Source of the DNA: Gracilaria gracilis
Lineage: Eukaryota; Rhodophyta; Florideophyceae; Gracilariales; Gracilariaceae
Direction: 5' to 3'
NCBI GenBank assembly: GCA_030374805.1
Contig: JARGSG010000013.1
Span: 682,001 to 746,000, forward strand
Length of the DNA: 64,000 bases
Shown: positions 21,633-33,008 of the stretch, piece by piece
Numbering within the stretch: the stretch's first letter is position 1
Layout: every line of letters begins with the position of its first letter
Position numbers and translations under genes: made by a program
The notes under the pieces: model-generated
The model's input: the letters and a program-made list of their open reading frames with translations, nothing else
Database searches by the model: none
Told to the model about the DNA's origin: nothing

Positions 21633-22703
21633 AGAAGGCTGGCATAGTTCAATGCTGCCAGAGTCACTTGAGTTAAAGCAACCTGACTTTCTGGATGGAT
21701 CCCATGTGTCCTACCTCGAAACGGAAGATTAGTGCTCGAGAGTCGCAGAGAGCTCTTGACCCACACAAGTTTCGACAGTTCCTTTCTCGTTGCTATCAAG
21801 CTTTCATGGACTTGTACTGCTGCAGGTCCATCCAAGGATTTACTGTCTTCCCCTTTCGTGAAAATGTTTCCCATCACTAACTCATGAGTGGGCTCATCTT
21901 CGTCCAACGCGGCTCTTTCACAAAGGATTTTAGCTCTGCGAACATCCTTTTCCATGGTAGCCAATGCGGGGAACGCAGGTACACACTCTTCTTGGGCAGT
22001 CTCATTACAAAGCTGAACTGCACGTGGAAAGTCCTTGCCTTCAATCCACAGCAACATTGGCAAGCATGTTTTCGCCATTACAAGAGTTTTTTATCTCAAT
22101 AGCTTTCTCGTACAACTCCTTCGCTCTGCGTTTATCCTTTGGAACTCCATCCATCCCGACTAGGAGCATGACTGCCAGGTTGCACATCCTTACTTCGTCA
22201 AGCTTCGCTGCAGCTTCTTGGAACAACCCATGTGCACGCCCTGGATCTCTTGGAAGCCCTCGGGCTCTATTGTAAAAACAGAACTCCACGTCCTACCAGT
22301 GAAGATTCTCTTTCGCCTTGCTCGATAGCTCTTTCGAACAGTCTCACAGCTCGATGTAGATCGGAAGGAATTACATCTGCTCCTTCGGAGCGTATAAGGG
22401 CGAGAAAAAATTCCCAGCCTCGTGGTTTCCCTCAGCAACAGCTTTCTCAAGCAATGAAACGGATTTCACAGGGTCCTTGCCAACATTTTGGGCGCCCAAA
22501 AAGGGCACCTTCGCATGATACACAAGCGCATCAACGGCGCCCATGTTACCAACTTTTTCTAATAAGCGGATGCCCCTGGGCGGATTAGGAGGAACACCTT
22601 CAGTTCCAGTAATTAATAGCAACCCCAAAATCAGAGAAGCGGCTAGTAGATCCATATCCTTTTCCGTGTCCCTTTGCACTACTTCTGCGACCTCCAAGAG
22701 CAC
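21614..22703 (-). pseudogene. Sel1-repeat (TPR-like) protein gene
   Basis: Several minus-strand frame segments encode tandem Sel1-like repeats: GKDPVKSVSLLEKAVAEGN near 22470, SDLHRAVRLFERAIEQG near 22340, PRDPGRAHGLFQEAA near 22230 and KDKRRAKELYEKAIEI near 22110. More diverged units continue to 21614 (DFPRAVQLC, DVRRAKILCERAALDE). Spacing of about 36 residues and the GV..D...A..L...A pattern fit Sel1 repeats, which form alpha-solenoids used as adaptors. Frame changes occur near 22373, 22290 and 22080. The upstream frame has no ATG at its start (GTG), so the 5' end is missing or shifted. A pseudogene, or a gene with unrecognised introns. Confidence 0.7.
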
Positions 22704-22710
22704 TAGTCCA

Positions 22711-22744
22711 ATTTAAGTTTGTAGGAGCTCCTATAAACTTAAAT
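22711..22744. repeat. 34-bp near-perfect palindrome
   Basis: ATTTAAGTTTGTAGGAG is followed directly by its reverse complement with a single mismatched pair. It lies just upstream of the Sel1 frame. Confidence 0.75.
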
Positions 22745-22928
22745 GGTACGAGATGAATTGGGTTCTCGTTTCACTGGCCTTTAATGCCACATAAGGGAAA
22801 TGACTGTGATTAGAAGCGTCAATCAAGTTACTTGGTTCAATACCGATACTGACGTGCTTTGAAAACGTTTCCTTGCTAGATCCGTTAAACGCGTTGTCTG
22901 TGTACAGCTGTAAGCCTGGCTGATTGCT

Positions 22929-23851
22929 CTAAACTTGCAACTTGACTGCTTTGTGAGGAGCTTGCTCTGGCAGCGTGAGTGTGAGCAATGTCTGTAAAGC
23001 GTGGTGGTCCGCCGCAGGAGTTGATTGCGCTACTAGAAAGTGGTCATATCCCTTAGTAGCAGATGAAGCGTCATGTATGGCTCGTTCCTTAGTGAACTCA
23101 AAGCGGGTGCCGCGCACAGATGAGACAAGGCCCGTTGGGATATTGTGGGTATGGACGTGAAGGTACTGCTCACAAGCGCTTGCGTGAATACGGTATGAAA
23201 GCACAGACTGTTCCACCGTTCCGCCTCTACCGCTGAGATCAAAGAAGGGGTGTAGGGTGAGATTGCACACGGTGGGATGGTTGCCAATATTTTGGTAGTG
23301 AGCGTTACCTCCAGCTGTACGTCGCCTTTGAGATTATATCGAACCGAGACTTGAAGCAATCCGGGATAGCCCTGATCGCCGTCAGGGGATATCAAAAACA
23401 GTTCGACCATGCTTTCCGAGCCTGCTGGCAGCGCGAACAGCCTCTTGTCCCACGAGCGCGGCCCGCCATGAATGTGATGACGGCCCTGGTCGTTCAACTG
23501 CAGGTGCGCATGGGAGTCGATGTGCGGGTATCGGGTGAGCTTTCCGTGGCGCGTGCGGTTGGCAACGCGGCCAATGACGGAGTTGACGAACGCCCAGTCT
23601 GCCTCCACTGCGGGCAGTTCGTGGTACGTTATAAGGCGATTGGGTCCGGTGGAAAAGCGCAGATCCAGCAACCGTGCGCCCAGCGTGAGAACAGACGCCT
23701 CGGCGCCGCTTTCGGAACGGAGGTGGATGGTGTTGACGAAGTCGCCGTTGTTTGTGACGCCCTCAATGTGAGTTGTTCTTGGCGCTACTCGGTCGGATTG
23801 TTGTTGCGCGCCGCCCATCTGTGGGTGTTGCTGATGGTGACGAGCGAACAA
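22929..23851 (-). pseudogene. Aldose 1-epimerase (galactose mutarotase), frameshifted and C-terminally short
   Basis: The N-terminal frame (23851 to about 23290) has the mutarotase layout: a SVLTLGARL strand, NSVIGRVANR, and the substrate-binding NDQGRHHIHGG. A one-base frameshift near 23285 leads into a frame with HPFFDLSGRGG, which contains the catalytic-His region, then IPTG and GYDHF. The enzyme interconverts alpha and beta anomers of galactose or glucose. The last roughly 90 residues, including the expected catalytic glutamate, are absent before the stop at 22929. Divergent from the ZNHIT2-like gene about 220 bp away. Confidence 0.85.
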
Positions 23852-24074
23852 GGCCTTTAATTATGGATGCTGACGCTGATCAGGAAGAAACATGCGAGGT
23901 GAAAGGCTGAAAGCGGCGATGATTGTATGACGATATGATGGTAGTACCATCATGGTACAGTACCATGGGTCTTACACTGTAAGTATAATAGCTGCACTCG
24001 GATTGTGGGTTTTCATATATATCTACAAGTCTGCACGTTGGTATGATATGTATGATATGATATGAGCAGCAATA

Positions 24075-25334
24075 ATGAACTGCAGCGTAGCTCGGTGCCG
24101 GAACGACGCGCAATACAAGTGCCCGCGCAGCCAGGCGCACTATTGCTCCGTGCCCTGCTACCGCGCCCATTTACAGTCATGCGTGCAAGCTTTCTCACAA
24201 CAAGCGTCCGCCCAAATGGCAGGCAAAACCGCATCGCACCTTGAAAGAGCTCGTTTCAACGCCCTACTCAACTGACTGCGACGAGACCCCGACCTGCATC
24301 GGTTTGCCCAACAAGCCCCGCACCTTGAGCAGCGCTTGACCGACTCGCACACTTCTGAGTCTGAGTCTGATTTTCAGTCTGAGTCTGATTCTCAGTCTGA
24401 GTCTGATTCTGATTCTCAGCAACATGAGCAACACAACAATGATGCACATGTACTGGAGCAGTTCATCACCTCCTTGCACGACGAGCAGAAGAAGGCGTTC
24501 TTTACTGTCTTCAACTCTTCGATGGAGCGCGCCTACCGTTTGAGCGCGCTTTCTGAACAACGCCGTCAACAACAAGCTCAACACCATCAAGTGACAAATA
24601 GCCCCCATTCTGATTCTCTGCCACACAGTTCAACCAGCAGCGCCCAACCGCAACACTCTCAATCGCTGCCACCACAACAACAGCTTGAACGCACTCTTGA
24701 GCAACTGGTGCATGATATGGAGCAATGCCACTTGACGTATGACCAAATCCTCTCAAGGCTGCCACAGCCGCTCGCCGACAAGTTTCACGATCAGCTCAAC
24801 CGCCACACTTTGCAGCACTCACTCAAGCCGTGGCGCCCGTGGTGGATTGTGTCAATTAGCATCGACCAACACGACGAGCAACAGTTATCAGAGCCGCCCC
24901 CGCTTCCAAAGCGAGAGCATCTACTGGTATCGCCTCACATGGCGCAGCGGAATGCGTCGCCCCATTTGATCAATTCTGTCATCGATGTTCTGCACTCAGT
25001 CTGCCTCACGCTCCACCTCTACGACGGCGACTGCCTGTCTGACTGTTTTCATGCCACCAAGACAATGTGGTCACTTTCTTCCGTGCTATCGTCTGATGTG
25101 CGCTATCGCACAGTGGATCAAGTGTGTCGCGCGTTTGTTGGCACAGCGTCCAAATCGCGCGGAAGCGAACTGGCGTACCTTGTGCTGGATGACGGAGCGG
25201 CTGTTCTGGCAGGGTGCTCCGATTGGGTCACGCGTTGTTTAGTTTACGGCCAAACGCTGCTGCAGGCGAGTAGCGCGCAGGTTGGGGCCACAAAAGGGTG
25301 CAAAATTATCAAGCAAGCAAGCAGAAAGATGGCG
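24075..25334 (+). pseudogene. ZNHIT2-like HIT zinc-finger protein, one in-frame TGA
   Basis: The frame opens with an ATG at 24075 and a zf-HIT finger: C..C pattern MNCSVARC, YKCPRSQAHYCSVPCYRAH and QSC, all within about 32 residues. A TGA at 24273-24275 breaks the frame; the same frame resumes with a Ser/Glu/Asp-rich repeat, a Gln/His-rich stretch and a conserved KPWRPWW block followed by HLINSVIDVL...LHLYDGD. A W.PWW block plus a later helical region ending in (Y/L)NGD-like residues is typical of ZNHIT2, an assembly factor working with R2TP and the U5 snRNP. The frame runs into a duplicated IPK fragment at 25335. If TGA terminates, only the finger is made. Confidence 0.65.
24352..24420 (+). 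repeat. Short tandem repeat coding Ser-Glu-Ser-Asp
   Basis: Repeats of TCTGAGTCTGATTCTCAG-like units encode alternating Ser with Glu/Asp/Gln inside the ZNHIT2-like frame. Such tracts expand by slippage. Confidence 0.75.
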
Positions 25335-25587
25335 TATATGTCATCCACAAACCGTGCGTCATGGACATCAAGATTGGCTTTTGACACTATGATGACGATG
25401 CACCTGACCACAAGCGCAGGAAACAGAGTCAGTTTACTCTCATGACCACATCCTCCACCTGTGCCGTTCGCTTTGTCGGCACGCGTTCGTCCAAGCGCGC
25501 CTCCGATACTGCTTCTGACCAAGGCCACTTTGCTGTGCATGACAAGTGGCATGGCAAAGCTTTCAAACCGAACGACATATTGCTCTA
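25335..25587 (+). pseudogene. Duplicated fragment of the inositol polyphosphate kinase
   Basis: About 250 bp aligns with 20620-20877 at close to 90% identity, covering the PCVMDIKIG motif and the following TTSST block. The frame has TGA at 25382-25384 exactly where the first copy has CGA (20670-20672), directly documenting a CGA to TGA change. It ends with TAA near 25587, where homology also stops. The fragment is fused in another frame to the 3' end of the ZNHIT2-like ORF. Confidence 0.85.
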
Positions 25588-27114
25588 AGTTCTTAAACTG
25601 AGGATCGCGCGCAGGTTATGTGGTGTTTTATCTCCGTGAAGAGACCAGTGTGCTGGCCGACGAGGCCTTAAGTCGTGGCACTTTCGCTGTCGTGGATAGC
25701 TTGCTGGTCAACCGTACTGCTAGTCAGATGAAGAATGCAAGAATGATGAATATTTTGAGGGCACCACATGTGCCCCGAAGAATACGGTATCAGAGGTACC
25801 TACTGTGTATGTGCGTATTGATGGTACGCGCGTCAGAAGGTCTTCTTGGCGTGTGTTCGAAGTAACGAAGGTTGTTAGAAAGGAAGAACGGGACGTTGAG
25901 TTTGCAAAGCACTTTCGCAGGTGGCGTTTTATGACTTTACCAAGCACTCGATGGGCAAGCAGCGATTTATTCGAAAGGCCAAGTCGCATGTTAGCGCTTT
26001 GGCTACGGCAAAGCCTAAACCGCTCTCGTTTCCGCTTTCGTTCCCACTCCCTTCTTGTTGACGGCTCTGGTTGTGGAAGATAGAGAGGTACACAGTGTCG
26101 ACCGGATGTGCAATGCAGTCGCATATTCAGCGAGAAGGCTGAAACGTACAGCTACATGAAACGCATGTTCTCTACGATTCATTCCATTGTGGATAATGTC
26201 CCCAAGTTGGACTCGTGGACAGTGCTGTATCGGCTGGACACTGTGGTTATGATTGGCACGAAGAAGGATGGCGGAAGTCTGTAATACAACTACTTCTCGT
26301 TACATAGATTGTTGGCGAAAGCTGGGCATGATCTTGGGCGATTCAGACGACCGAAGTGGTAAGGGCGACGCTAGTATCATGAGGGTGACGCAACGCAATT
26401 GCCATGAGCGTGTTGGAGCGAGTGGGTGCGGCGATTGGACCAAGGGAAGCAAAGTGCTTGTTCTCCGTGCCTGGAGGCGATATACTGGTGGAAGGAAACA
26501 CAACGCAACTCAAGTTGACATTATTTCGAGGACGAGGGCGCCAATACTGGGTTCGATAAAATTACTGATACGAAATGTACCGTGAAGGAGATGAAACAAC
26601 ACGAGTTGGACACGAACTAGACGCGTAAGATGAGTGTGATGCCGTCACCAACGGCGTTGGTATGAGGGTATGAGCGATACGAAACTTTTCAAAACGCTCA
26701 GTCCGCCGCCGCTGCTTCGAGTGCATTTTATACCTCATTAAGGCGATCATAATTGCCTTCTATGCCAGCCACATGAAGAACTGCCCTCCGTTTATCTCCA
26801 TGCAACCGACCATGGTCTTCAACCACAGCTCTATATCGTTTTGGTCCTGAAAATGAATGTTTTCTCATCTTTCAGCAATTCGTTGCTTTTTGAACCACTC
26901 TATGCTGTGCGAAAATTGGCACATATCTGCAGAGCTAGTACTAGCCTCATTGGCACCGTAGCAATTATGGAGAGGTCTTGCTTGCTTGCGAACTCCCGAC
27001 AACATGACTGGTTTTCGTATGTTGCGCTCTACATCTATTGCACCACATGTCGTTGGCACCAAATATCATTGGCACCTCCCGAAATAGCCGTTTGTGCGCG
27101 TGTTCACGATCACG
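25588..27114. other. No confidently assignable gene
   Basis: Plus-strand frame fragments (25620-25865, 25805-26083, 26253-26585) look protein-like in places (for example SWRVFEVTKVVRKEERDVEF near 25850) and may be an eroded host gene. I cannot recognise a family. 26590-27114 shows nothing convincing. Confidence 0.3.
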
Positions 27115-28188
27115 TCACCTTCCATGTGTGCTTCGATCAATCTCTTGATCAGAGGTCTCGGAGCCAAACCCGTCGAGCATGATCTGTTCTGCAGCACTGA
27201 TACACTCCTGTGCTCGGTTATCTTGCTCAGTCATAAATTCAGTTGTCTTGGTTGCAGTAAGAGGTACCTCCTGCATTACAAATTGTTGATGATCTCCATC
27301 TTCATCCACGTCACATTGGTCAGGTTGTCCTGACATTGTACGAAGTATCGGTGTATGGGATTGATCATCGTTTTGCCCGGATGCTGGTTTAGCTACTTTA
27401 GAACACTCATGTCTACTACCACGCTGTGAATCACAGTCGTCCTTCTCAATGAAGTCGGAATTTTTCACCCCTGCCTCTTCTACCTCTGCTTCATCAATTG
27501 GGAGCAACAAATAATGCAAAACATTGCAGGAGTGTGTCTCGACACGTATCTCGTACAAGTAGTTTTCACTCTGGGCTGTAAACTGTGATTGGAGCCGTGC
27601 AGGAACAGATGGCAAAGAGTCAATACCAGTATGGGAAGGCTCTTTAACGAAGTGAGGAAATGGAGTTGTGGAGCGGTTTGAAGAGTAACTGCAGGACCGA
27701 GAACCGCCCTTCTCCGACGTATCTGACTGGGTCCTGTCACAGTTTTTCGGCTCAAAATTGCACTTCGATGCTGTCTTTTTCTGCTTGTACGACTTTGATT
27801 TCTTCCCACCATTTGCGTACCAAGCTCGACTTTTTTCCAATCTACGCGCCTTTGACTCAGAACTTTCGGAATCTCTCTGTTTTTTATGCCGGAGCCGCTG
27901 TTTCTAATTCTCCTTATTTCGATTATGTTCACTACCTCTCTAGCGTCTCTTGCGGACTCTCCAGCGTTTTCTGCGCACTATCTCTTTGATTTCAAGCCGC
28001 GCTATGTTTCCGGGTGTGGCAGTCAACTTGTGAATGGTCTTGTACACTACATTCAAATCTTCTGGGCTTCTTAGGATGAACGCTTTTGTGCTTTTTGGAA
28101 CCATAACCTTCGTCACTGGAGAGTCCGCTTCGTCGGGAACCTTCCATTCCTTATACTCACTGGAATTATCGAGCGCAGACACTGTCAT
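27115..28188 (-). pseudogene. Unknown Ser/Lys/Glu-rich protein gene, possible second gene of the CACTA element
   Basis: Segments 28188-27940 and 27840-27115 share one frame, separated by two TAG codons. The first segment is compact, ending in basic RRKRWRVRKRR. The intervening stretch is again basic. The second is Ser/Gln/Asp-rich with a Lys/Ser-rich start and no known domain. It follows the Tnp2-type transposase on the same strand after about 950 bp, as a tnpA-like gene would in En/Spm elements; that link is only positional. An intron removing the TAGs was considered but no convincing splice pair covers both. Confidence 0.35.
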
Positions 28189-28251
28189 CTGGGGATAAGA
28201 TTTATTCGAATCGGCAAGAAGGAGAAGAGCTTTACGCTTCCGCCAAGAATA

Positions 28252-28282
28252 GTAATATGTCCCGACAAGCGGGACATATTAC
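28252..28282. repeat. Perfect 13-bp-stem hairpin
   Basis: GTAATATGTCCCG (28252-28264) pairs exactly with CGGGACATATTAC (28270-28282) across a 5-nt loop. Confidence 0.8.
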
Positions 28283-29139
28283 AAGTACCAAACGCCACAA
28301 AATATACGTGTACTGGCTCACTTTAATTTCAAAGGCTGTGGTGGTCTATATGGCTCCCATTTTACCTTGTTGTCATTGTTCTTGGCACTGAAAACCGCCA
28401 CTTTCACCGGGTTGGAATTCGTCTACAAAGTACCACTGCTCTTGTTCCGCCGTATAACTCCAGAACATCCGAGCTACTGTTTTGGGTTTCTCTGCTTCTC
28501 GAACGTTCCATGACGTAATGAAACACGAAATGAGCTCTTGCAAGTCGTCGGTGAAAGTGGGTAACCTCCTTCACAGCCATGTACACCACTCACGAGTCTT
28601 GCCCCTGGTACCCGCTTGCCGGCTTGCTTCGATGACCTAGCCAACTTGCTCGGAATGAGCGCGCCTCAATTCAACTGTTGGTGGGAAGTCGGGTCTGTTA
28701 TCAAATCTTTTGCTTCAAGCTCTGCTACGGAGAATGCTCATGTATAGAACCTGACTATCATATTGGAACTGGTGTTAATGACTTGTATTTACCTACCGTT
28801 TGAAGCATTCAAAGCTCGTTTTCGTCGGCCATGCAATCTTTTCAATACCCCGATGCACCTGCGACTGCTGGCTGTTCTGTATCAAATTATGTGTAGGGTA
28901 ATATATCTACATTGGTGTCTGGCTTGCAGCGCCTTTTCGCTTTCTCCCGTTATGAGCTACACACTTCGCAGATTGCTACTGCTTCTTCGATTTCAGATAT
29001 GGACAGCTTGTATTTATTGCTATGTACCAATGAAATTGGGCCTATTGTTTTGTTCTTATACATTGCATGCAACAGGACCACGAGATCCTCGAAGATCCGT
29101 TCCTTCAGAATTTACTACGTCATTATTCTCATCGATACA
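28283..29139. other. Intergenic
   Basis: No supported gene. A minus-strand frame at 28404-28589 and plus-strand hydrophobic frames at 28763-29205 lack recognisable features. Confidence 0.35.
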
Positions 29140-32100
29140 CTACGTTTTGTAATCAACAAATGGCATTTCAACCTGTCTCGATCCTATTACATGTCCTCTC
29201 CTTAACCTGTCTAAGAAGAAGTGACGTCCGTAAATGTCTAAGAATCCAATGGGTCGCTTAACGCAGTTGGAGGGTTCTATTGTGACCTCAGATCTTCGTC
29301 TGTTTTTCGTGTGTACGAGATCAAGGTACTCATCGTAAGCACATCCATAGTGCCACCGTATCCTCAAAAATGCTGCGTGAAGAATACGGTTAACATCCTG
29401 GTGCTCAAGAGCAATCTCAACTTTGAATATGTTTTGAATATCTCCGTAGTAGAGATCAATTGAACTTTTCTTCTCACAACCTCTTGCTCCAGAACGTGGT
29501 GAGCCCTCCCATTCATCATCATTCTCCTGTGGTCTCTCAAATTCGGCTGCAACGCAAAACTTCTGACGTGCATCGGTTCGTAATTTTTGCCTGTCCTGAA
29601 AGGCCTTATGAATCTCTATCATGAATGTGTCCGTAGCAGTGGTCATCAGAGCCGAGGTAAACTGCTTAGCAGCACGGATCTTGTACGAATCTACTTCCTC
29701 AACAAAGTTGTCGGACAAACACTTTGTGACCACTGCATTGAATCCATTCAATCGCTTTTCGGTTCTGCCACGGCCTTGAAATGTAATCCCTCCGTTTCTA
29801 CACGATCGCAGCTGAAAGCATTGGGTTTTTCCGAGCGAGAATCGTGTTCTGTGTCATCGAGAACTAGTTTAGTTTCTTCAAATGTTTTCGGTGCCAGCCC
29901 ACCATTCATGATTCGCAATGCAAACAGTCTGTAGTTCTTATGAAACAAATGAGAGTTGACGTTGTTTCTGCTTGTCATACGCTTTCCCATATCTCCAAGA
30001 AGGCGCTTTATTAGAAACTGAGAGGTAACTGGAAGTGATCCGCATTCTTTGAGTACATCAGGCAAGTGCAGAATGGCATGCGTAGAAGGCTTGAAACAGA
30101 AGGCCTGTGATGGCTTTCCGTAAAACTCGTATGTGAATCGAACGTATGCTTCTTCAACAACAACTCGCTGCAAGTCGCCAACGGCAGTCTCATCATACCG
30201 GTAATCAAATGAGAGATGAATCATCTTGTACGTTAGCCCCCATAGCTTGATTTTGTTCTCGCCCATTTTGAAATAATGCAAGTATGGCAAGAAGTACATC
30301 CCAGCCAGAAGTTTAAGATCTTCTGCCTTGTACTTCGAGATGTCACTCAATGGTAATGGAGCCCTACCCCATGATACCGGAATGCCGCTAGAAGCTCGCT
30401 CCATGTGCTTATTGATCTTTTCTATGACACTGTTTGGTATGCAGTACTGTGGAGAATGTGGTGTTTGGTCATGATGGTTGTGATAGCCACACATCAACTT
30501 TGTCACATGCTTTGTCCCCCCAATGAGAACTAGATGCATGACATCGTAAGGAAACGAGTACTTGAAGTCCATGGAAAGTTTTCGGAGAGGACAATCTGCT
30601 TTGATACCAGTGGTTCTGGCTATGCTCTTTTTGTTCACGTTGTTCTCGACTCCATTCCTTACACTTTTCCATGTCGATAGTATGTCTCTGGCATTTCGCT
30701 CTGGTACTCATTATATGTTTATGACATCCCTGCGACGACACTGAGTTACGCCACTGCGTCTGGGATTCATCAATGCCTTCATGATCTGTTTCGGGACCCG
30801 AGGAATGATATAGGACGACTTGCATTCGACAACGTACTCTTTAGGCCTCATACAAAACCTGCAAAAAGAGTTACCAGTATGGCCTACATAGCCAAGTACC
30901 TTCGACGCTGCAGGCCAGTCAGCGGTGAAGAACGTCACAAAACGTTTTGTTTACGAGGTTTAAACCTCGTATGGTTCTGATGCGATTGTCGTGGAAAAGC
31001 ACGGATATTCACTTTTCAAGCCCTTCGGAAGTCCTCAATCAGCACCTCGAGAAACGAATCAAAGTATTCAGAGCTATGTTTGCCCGGGACAATTGCAAAG
31101 ATGAGGGCGTTGTTTGCTCTCGCCCTTTCTTTTGGGGAGTAGTTCAGAACCGTTGATACCAGAGGCCAGGAAGAAACGGCATTACCTCTCCTGTCTCTTG
31201 TGCATTTAAAAGCATCTGTCGAGAACGTCAGGAAGACAAGAACTTCATCCGAATTGGCATCGCATTTGTTCAGATATTGGGCGTACTTTCGTCGAAACAT
31301 ACAGCCATGATAGTAATCATGGTAACCTTCTTCACACTCCGTTGATTCAACGGATTTTCTAATGCGATCCCATCCGTTTTGGAGCTCTTCGAAAGATTCT
31401 TTCGCCAGACACAGTGCTCTAATAGCCGATGAAGGTTGCATGTACCAGAACTTAGTGCTTCCTATTCTTTTCAATGGCTTGTTACACACCGGACAAGATT
31501 TGGAGTTCTTCAATCTTCCTCTAGCTACGCAGTGGCCTTCAGGGCACATATCAGCAAATGAATTCTACGCAAGGGAGTTTCTCTGAGCAAAGTTGGCCAT
31601 GGTTCTGTATGATACAGAAGCTCTTATTCGATCAATGGATATAAGTTTCTCTACAGTTCTTTGTGAGACACTGGCTTGTTCTGACGTGTATAGAAAGGCA
31701 CTAAGTCTTTTGAACTCCATTGCGCAAGCTGATAGTGGTTCATCTTCAAAAATCTCCTCTTCTTTGACATCAACAAAGCTTTGATAATCCGACTCCAACG
31801 AAGGTGGGGGCAATGAAGAAGATGGAGGAGAGAGAGAGGACATATCGTCTCCATCCGATAGCTGTATGGAAATATTAGGGGCATTTTGCACAACATTGGA
31901 GGTCAAAGAACACTGATCTCCACTACCATTTGCAATGAAGGCAATGCTTGGTTGGGGTGAGCTACAGTTCTTCACAACCTGCGGTGTATGAACTGGCACA
32001 GACGTTGGATATGGTAAGACTTCCTGACGTACAGCATCACCTGAAGGTGGTGCAGCTGTATTCTTGTCGCTAACTTGGTACCCATCGACAACTTCTTTTC

Positions 32101-32252
32101 CTTGGTGGAGAGACTTCTTCATCCGCTTCATCCGAATCATGACGGTAGGACAACTGAGGGTCTCGGAGTACCGGAGGTTCCTCGTCGGCGCTCTCAGCAC
32201 AAAGCTCCCACCGGCTCCTTCGCTTTCTGAGTCTAAGGGCATCACCAGGCAT
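29140..32252 (-). pseudogene. CACTA (En/Spm) Tnp2-type transposase
   Basis: The N-terminal part (32245-31565) is acidic, Ser-rich linker. After a TAG at 31565-31567 the same frame has a zinc-like CPEGHCVARGR...SCPVC motif and then VFLTFSTDAF...SSWPLVSTVLNYSP, the Tnp2 catalytic-Asp block, followed by NNALIFAIVPG. A frameshift region near 30950 precedes FFTADWPAASKVLGYVGH...CRFC, which is the second Asp block. SFPYDVMHL (30560) leads a long open segment to 29748 covering the region before the final Glu. A last frame (29751-29140) has HYGCAYDEYLDLV and EPSNCVKRPIGF. Order and motifs fit transposase family 21 (Tnp2) used by CACTA transposons. At least four disruptions make it inactive. No CACTA termini were found by eye. 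Confidence 0.8.
30952..30971. repeat. Perfect 20-bp palindrome
   Basis: TACGAGGTTTAAACCTCGTA is its own reverse complement. It lies in the damaged junction between two transposase segments. Confidence 0.8.
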
Positions 32253-33008
32253 TATCTTTCAATACAACAAAGATCTCTTAAGGATATTACAACCAGACCT
32301 TTGGAGTCGTCTAATAACGTTTTTGAATACAATATTTCAATGTGTGTCAATCCTTCATCGGAATAATTACTGGACGTCTATAGCAAGGGTAGAAATTGCG
32401 CCAAACACTTTTTGAACTTTGAAATTCGGACTACCAAACTTGGTTTATTTTGGCTCCGCTTGAAATCGGATCAGGGCAAGAATCTGCCCAGCTTGCGCTC
32501 CGCTTCTTCTCCAAGCGAGAGCAATCCCGCGCGCTTTCCCCGGGGGTCTTAGTACTTCAACAACATGAGTGACCAGCGGTTTTCTGTCTGGGTCCCCACC
32601 GTCCACCTCCATGTGATCCCTGGTTCTCTTCTTCCTTCCGCATACCATAGCGTCAACGGTTGAACTTCTACAGCCTCCACTTCTACGTCGATCTCTCCCT
32701 CCTCTTTCCTAATCGAGCTCGCATCGTCCTTGCATTCCATTTCCATTGTGTTTCACCTCTGTTTTCATCAACAGGATTGAAACGGACCCTCGAAGACTCC
32801 GTATTCACATTTACACACCTTACCATCGCATTGTACCCGACTGCAGCAAGTAGCAGCGCCGGTCAACACCTCGAGACATCTTTACCGGTATGCATTTACT
32901 CACCTCTTTTCCTCTTACCTGTGTTTCACTACGGTCCGTGTGCATTGTTCTCACCATTTCATATTTTTGTTCCCTCATGCTCTCCTCGAGCAAGATTAGT
33001 CATTCAGT
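32253..33008. other. Intergenic
   Basis: No supported gene. Pyrimidine-rich plus strand from about 32660 to 33000 could be the 5' leader of the next gene. Confidence 0.35.

Noticed and set aside
17280..24275. TGA reassigned to an amino acid
   Set aside because: TGA also ends homologous genes at the same place (17448, 51316), and two paralogue pairs show CGA to TGA mutation.
25800..26083. PX-domain or HORMA-like protein
   Set aside because: Only short suggestive stretches across shifting frames; no diagnostic motif.
32253..32460. CACTA-type terminal inverted repeat of the Tnp2 element
   Set aside because: No CACTA-starting inverted pair could be matched on both sides by eye.
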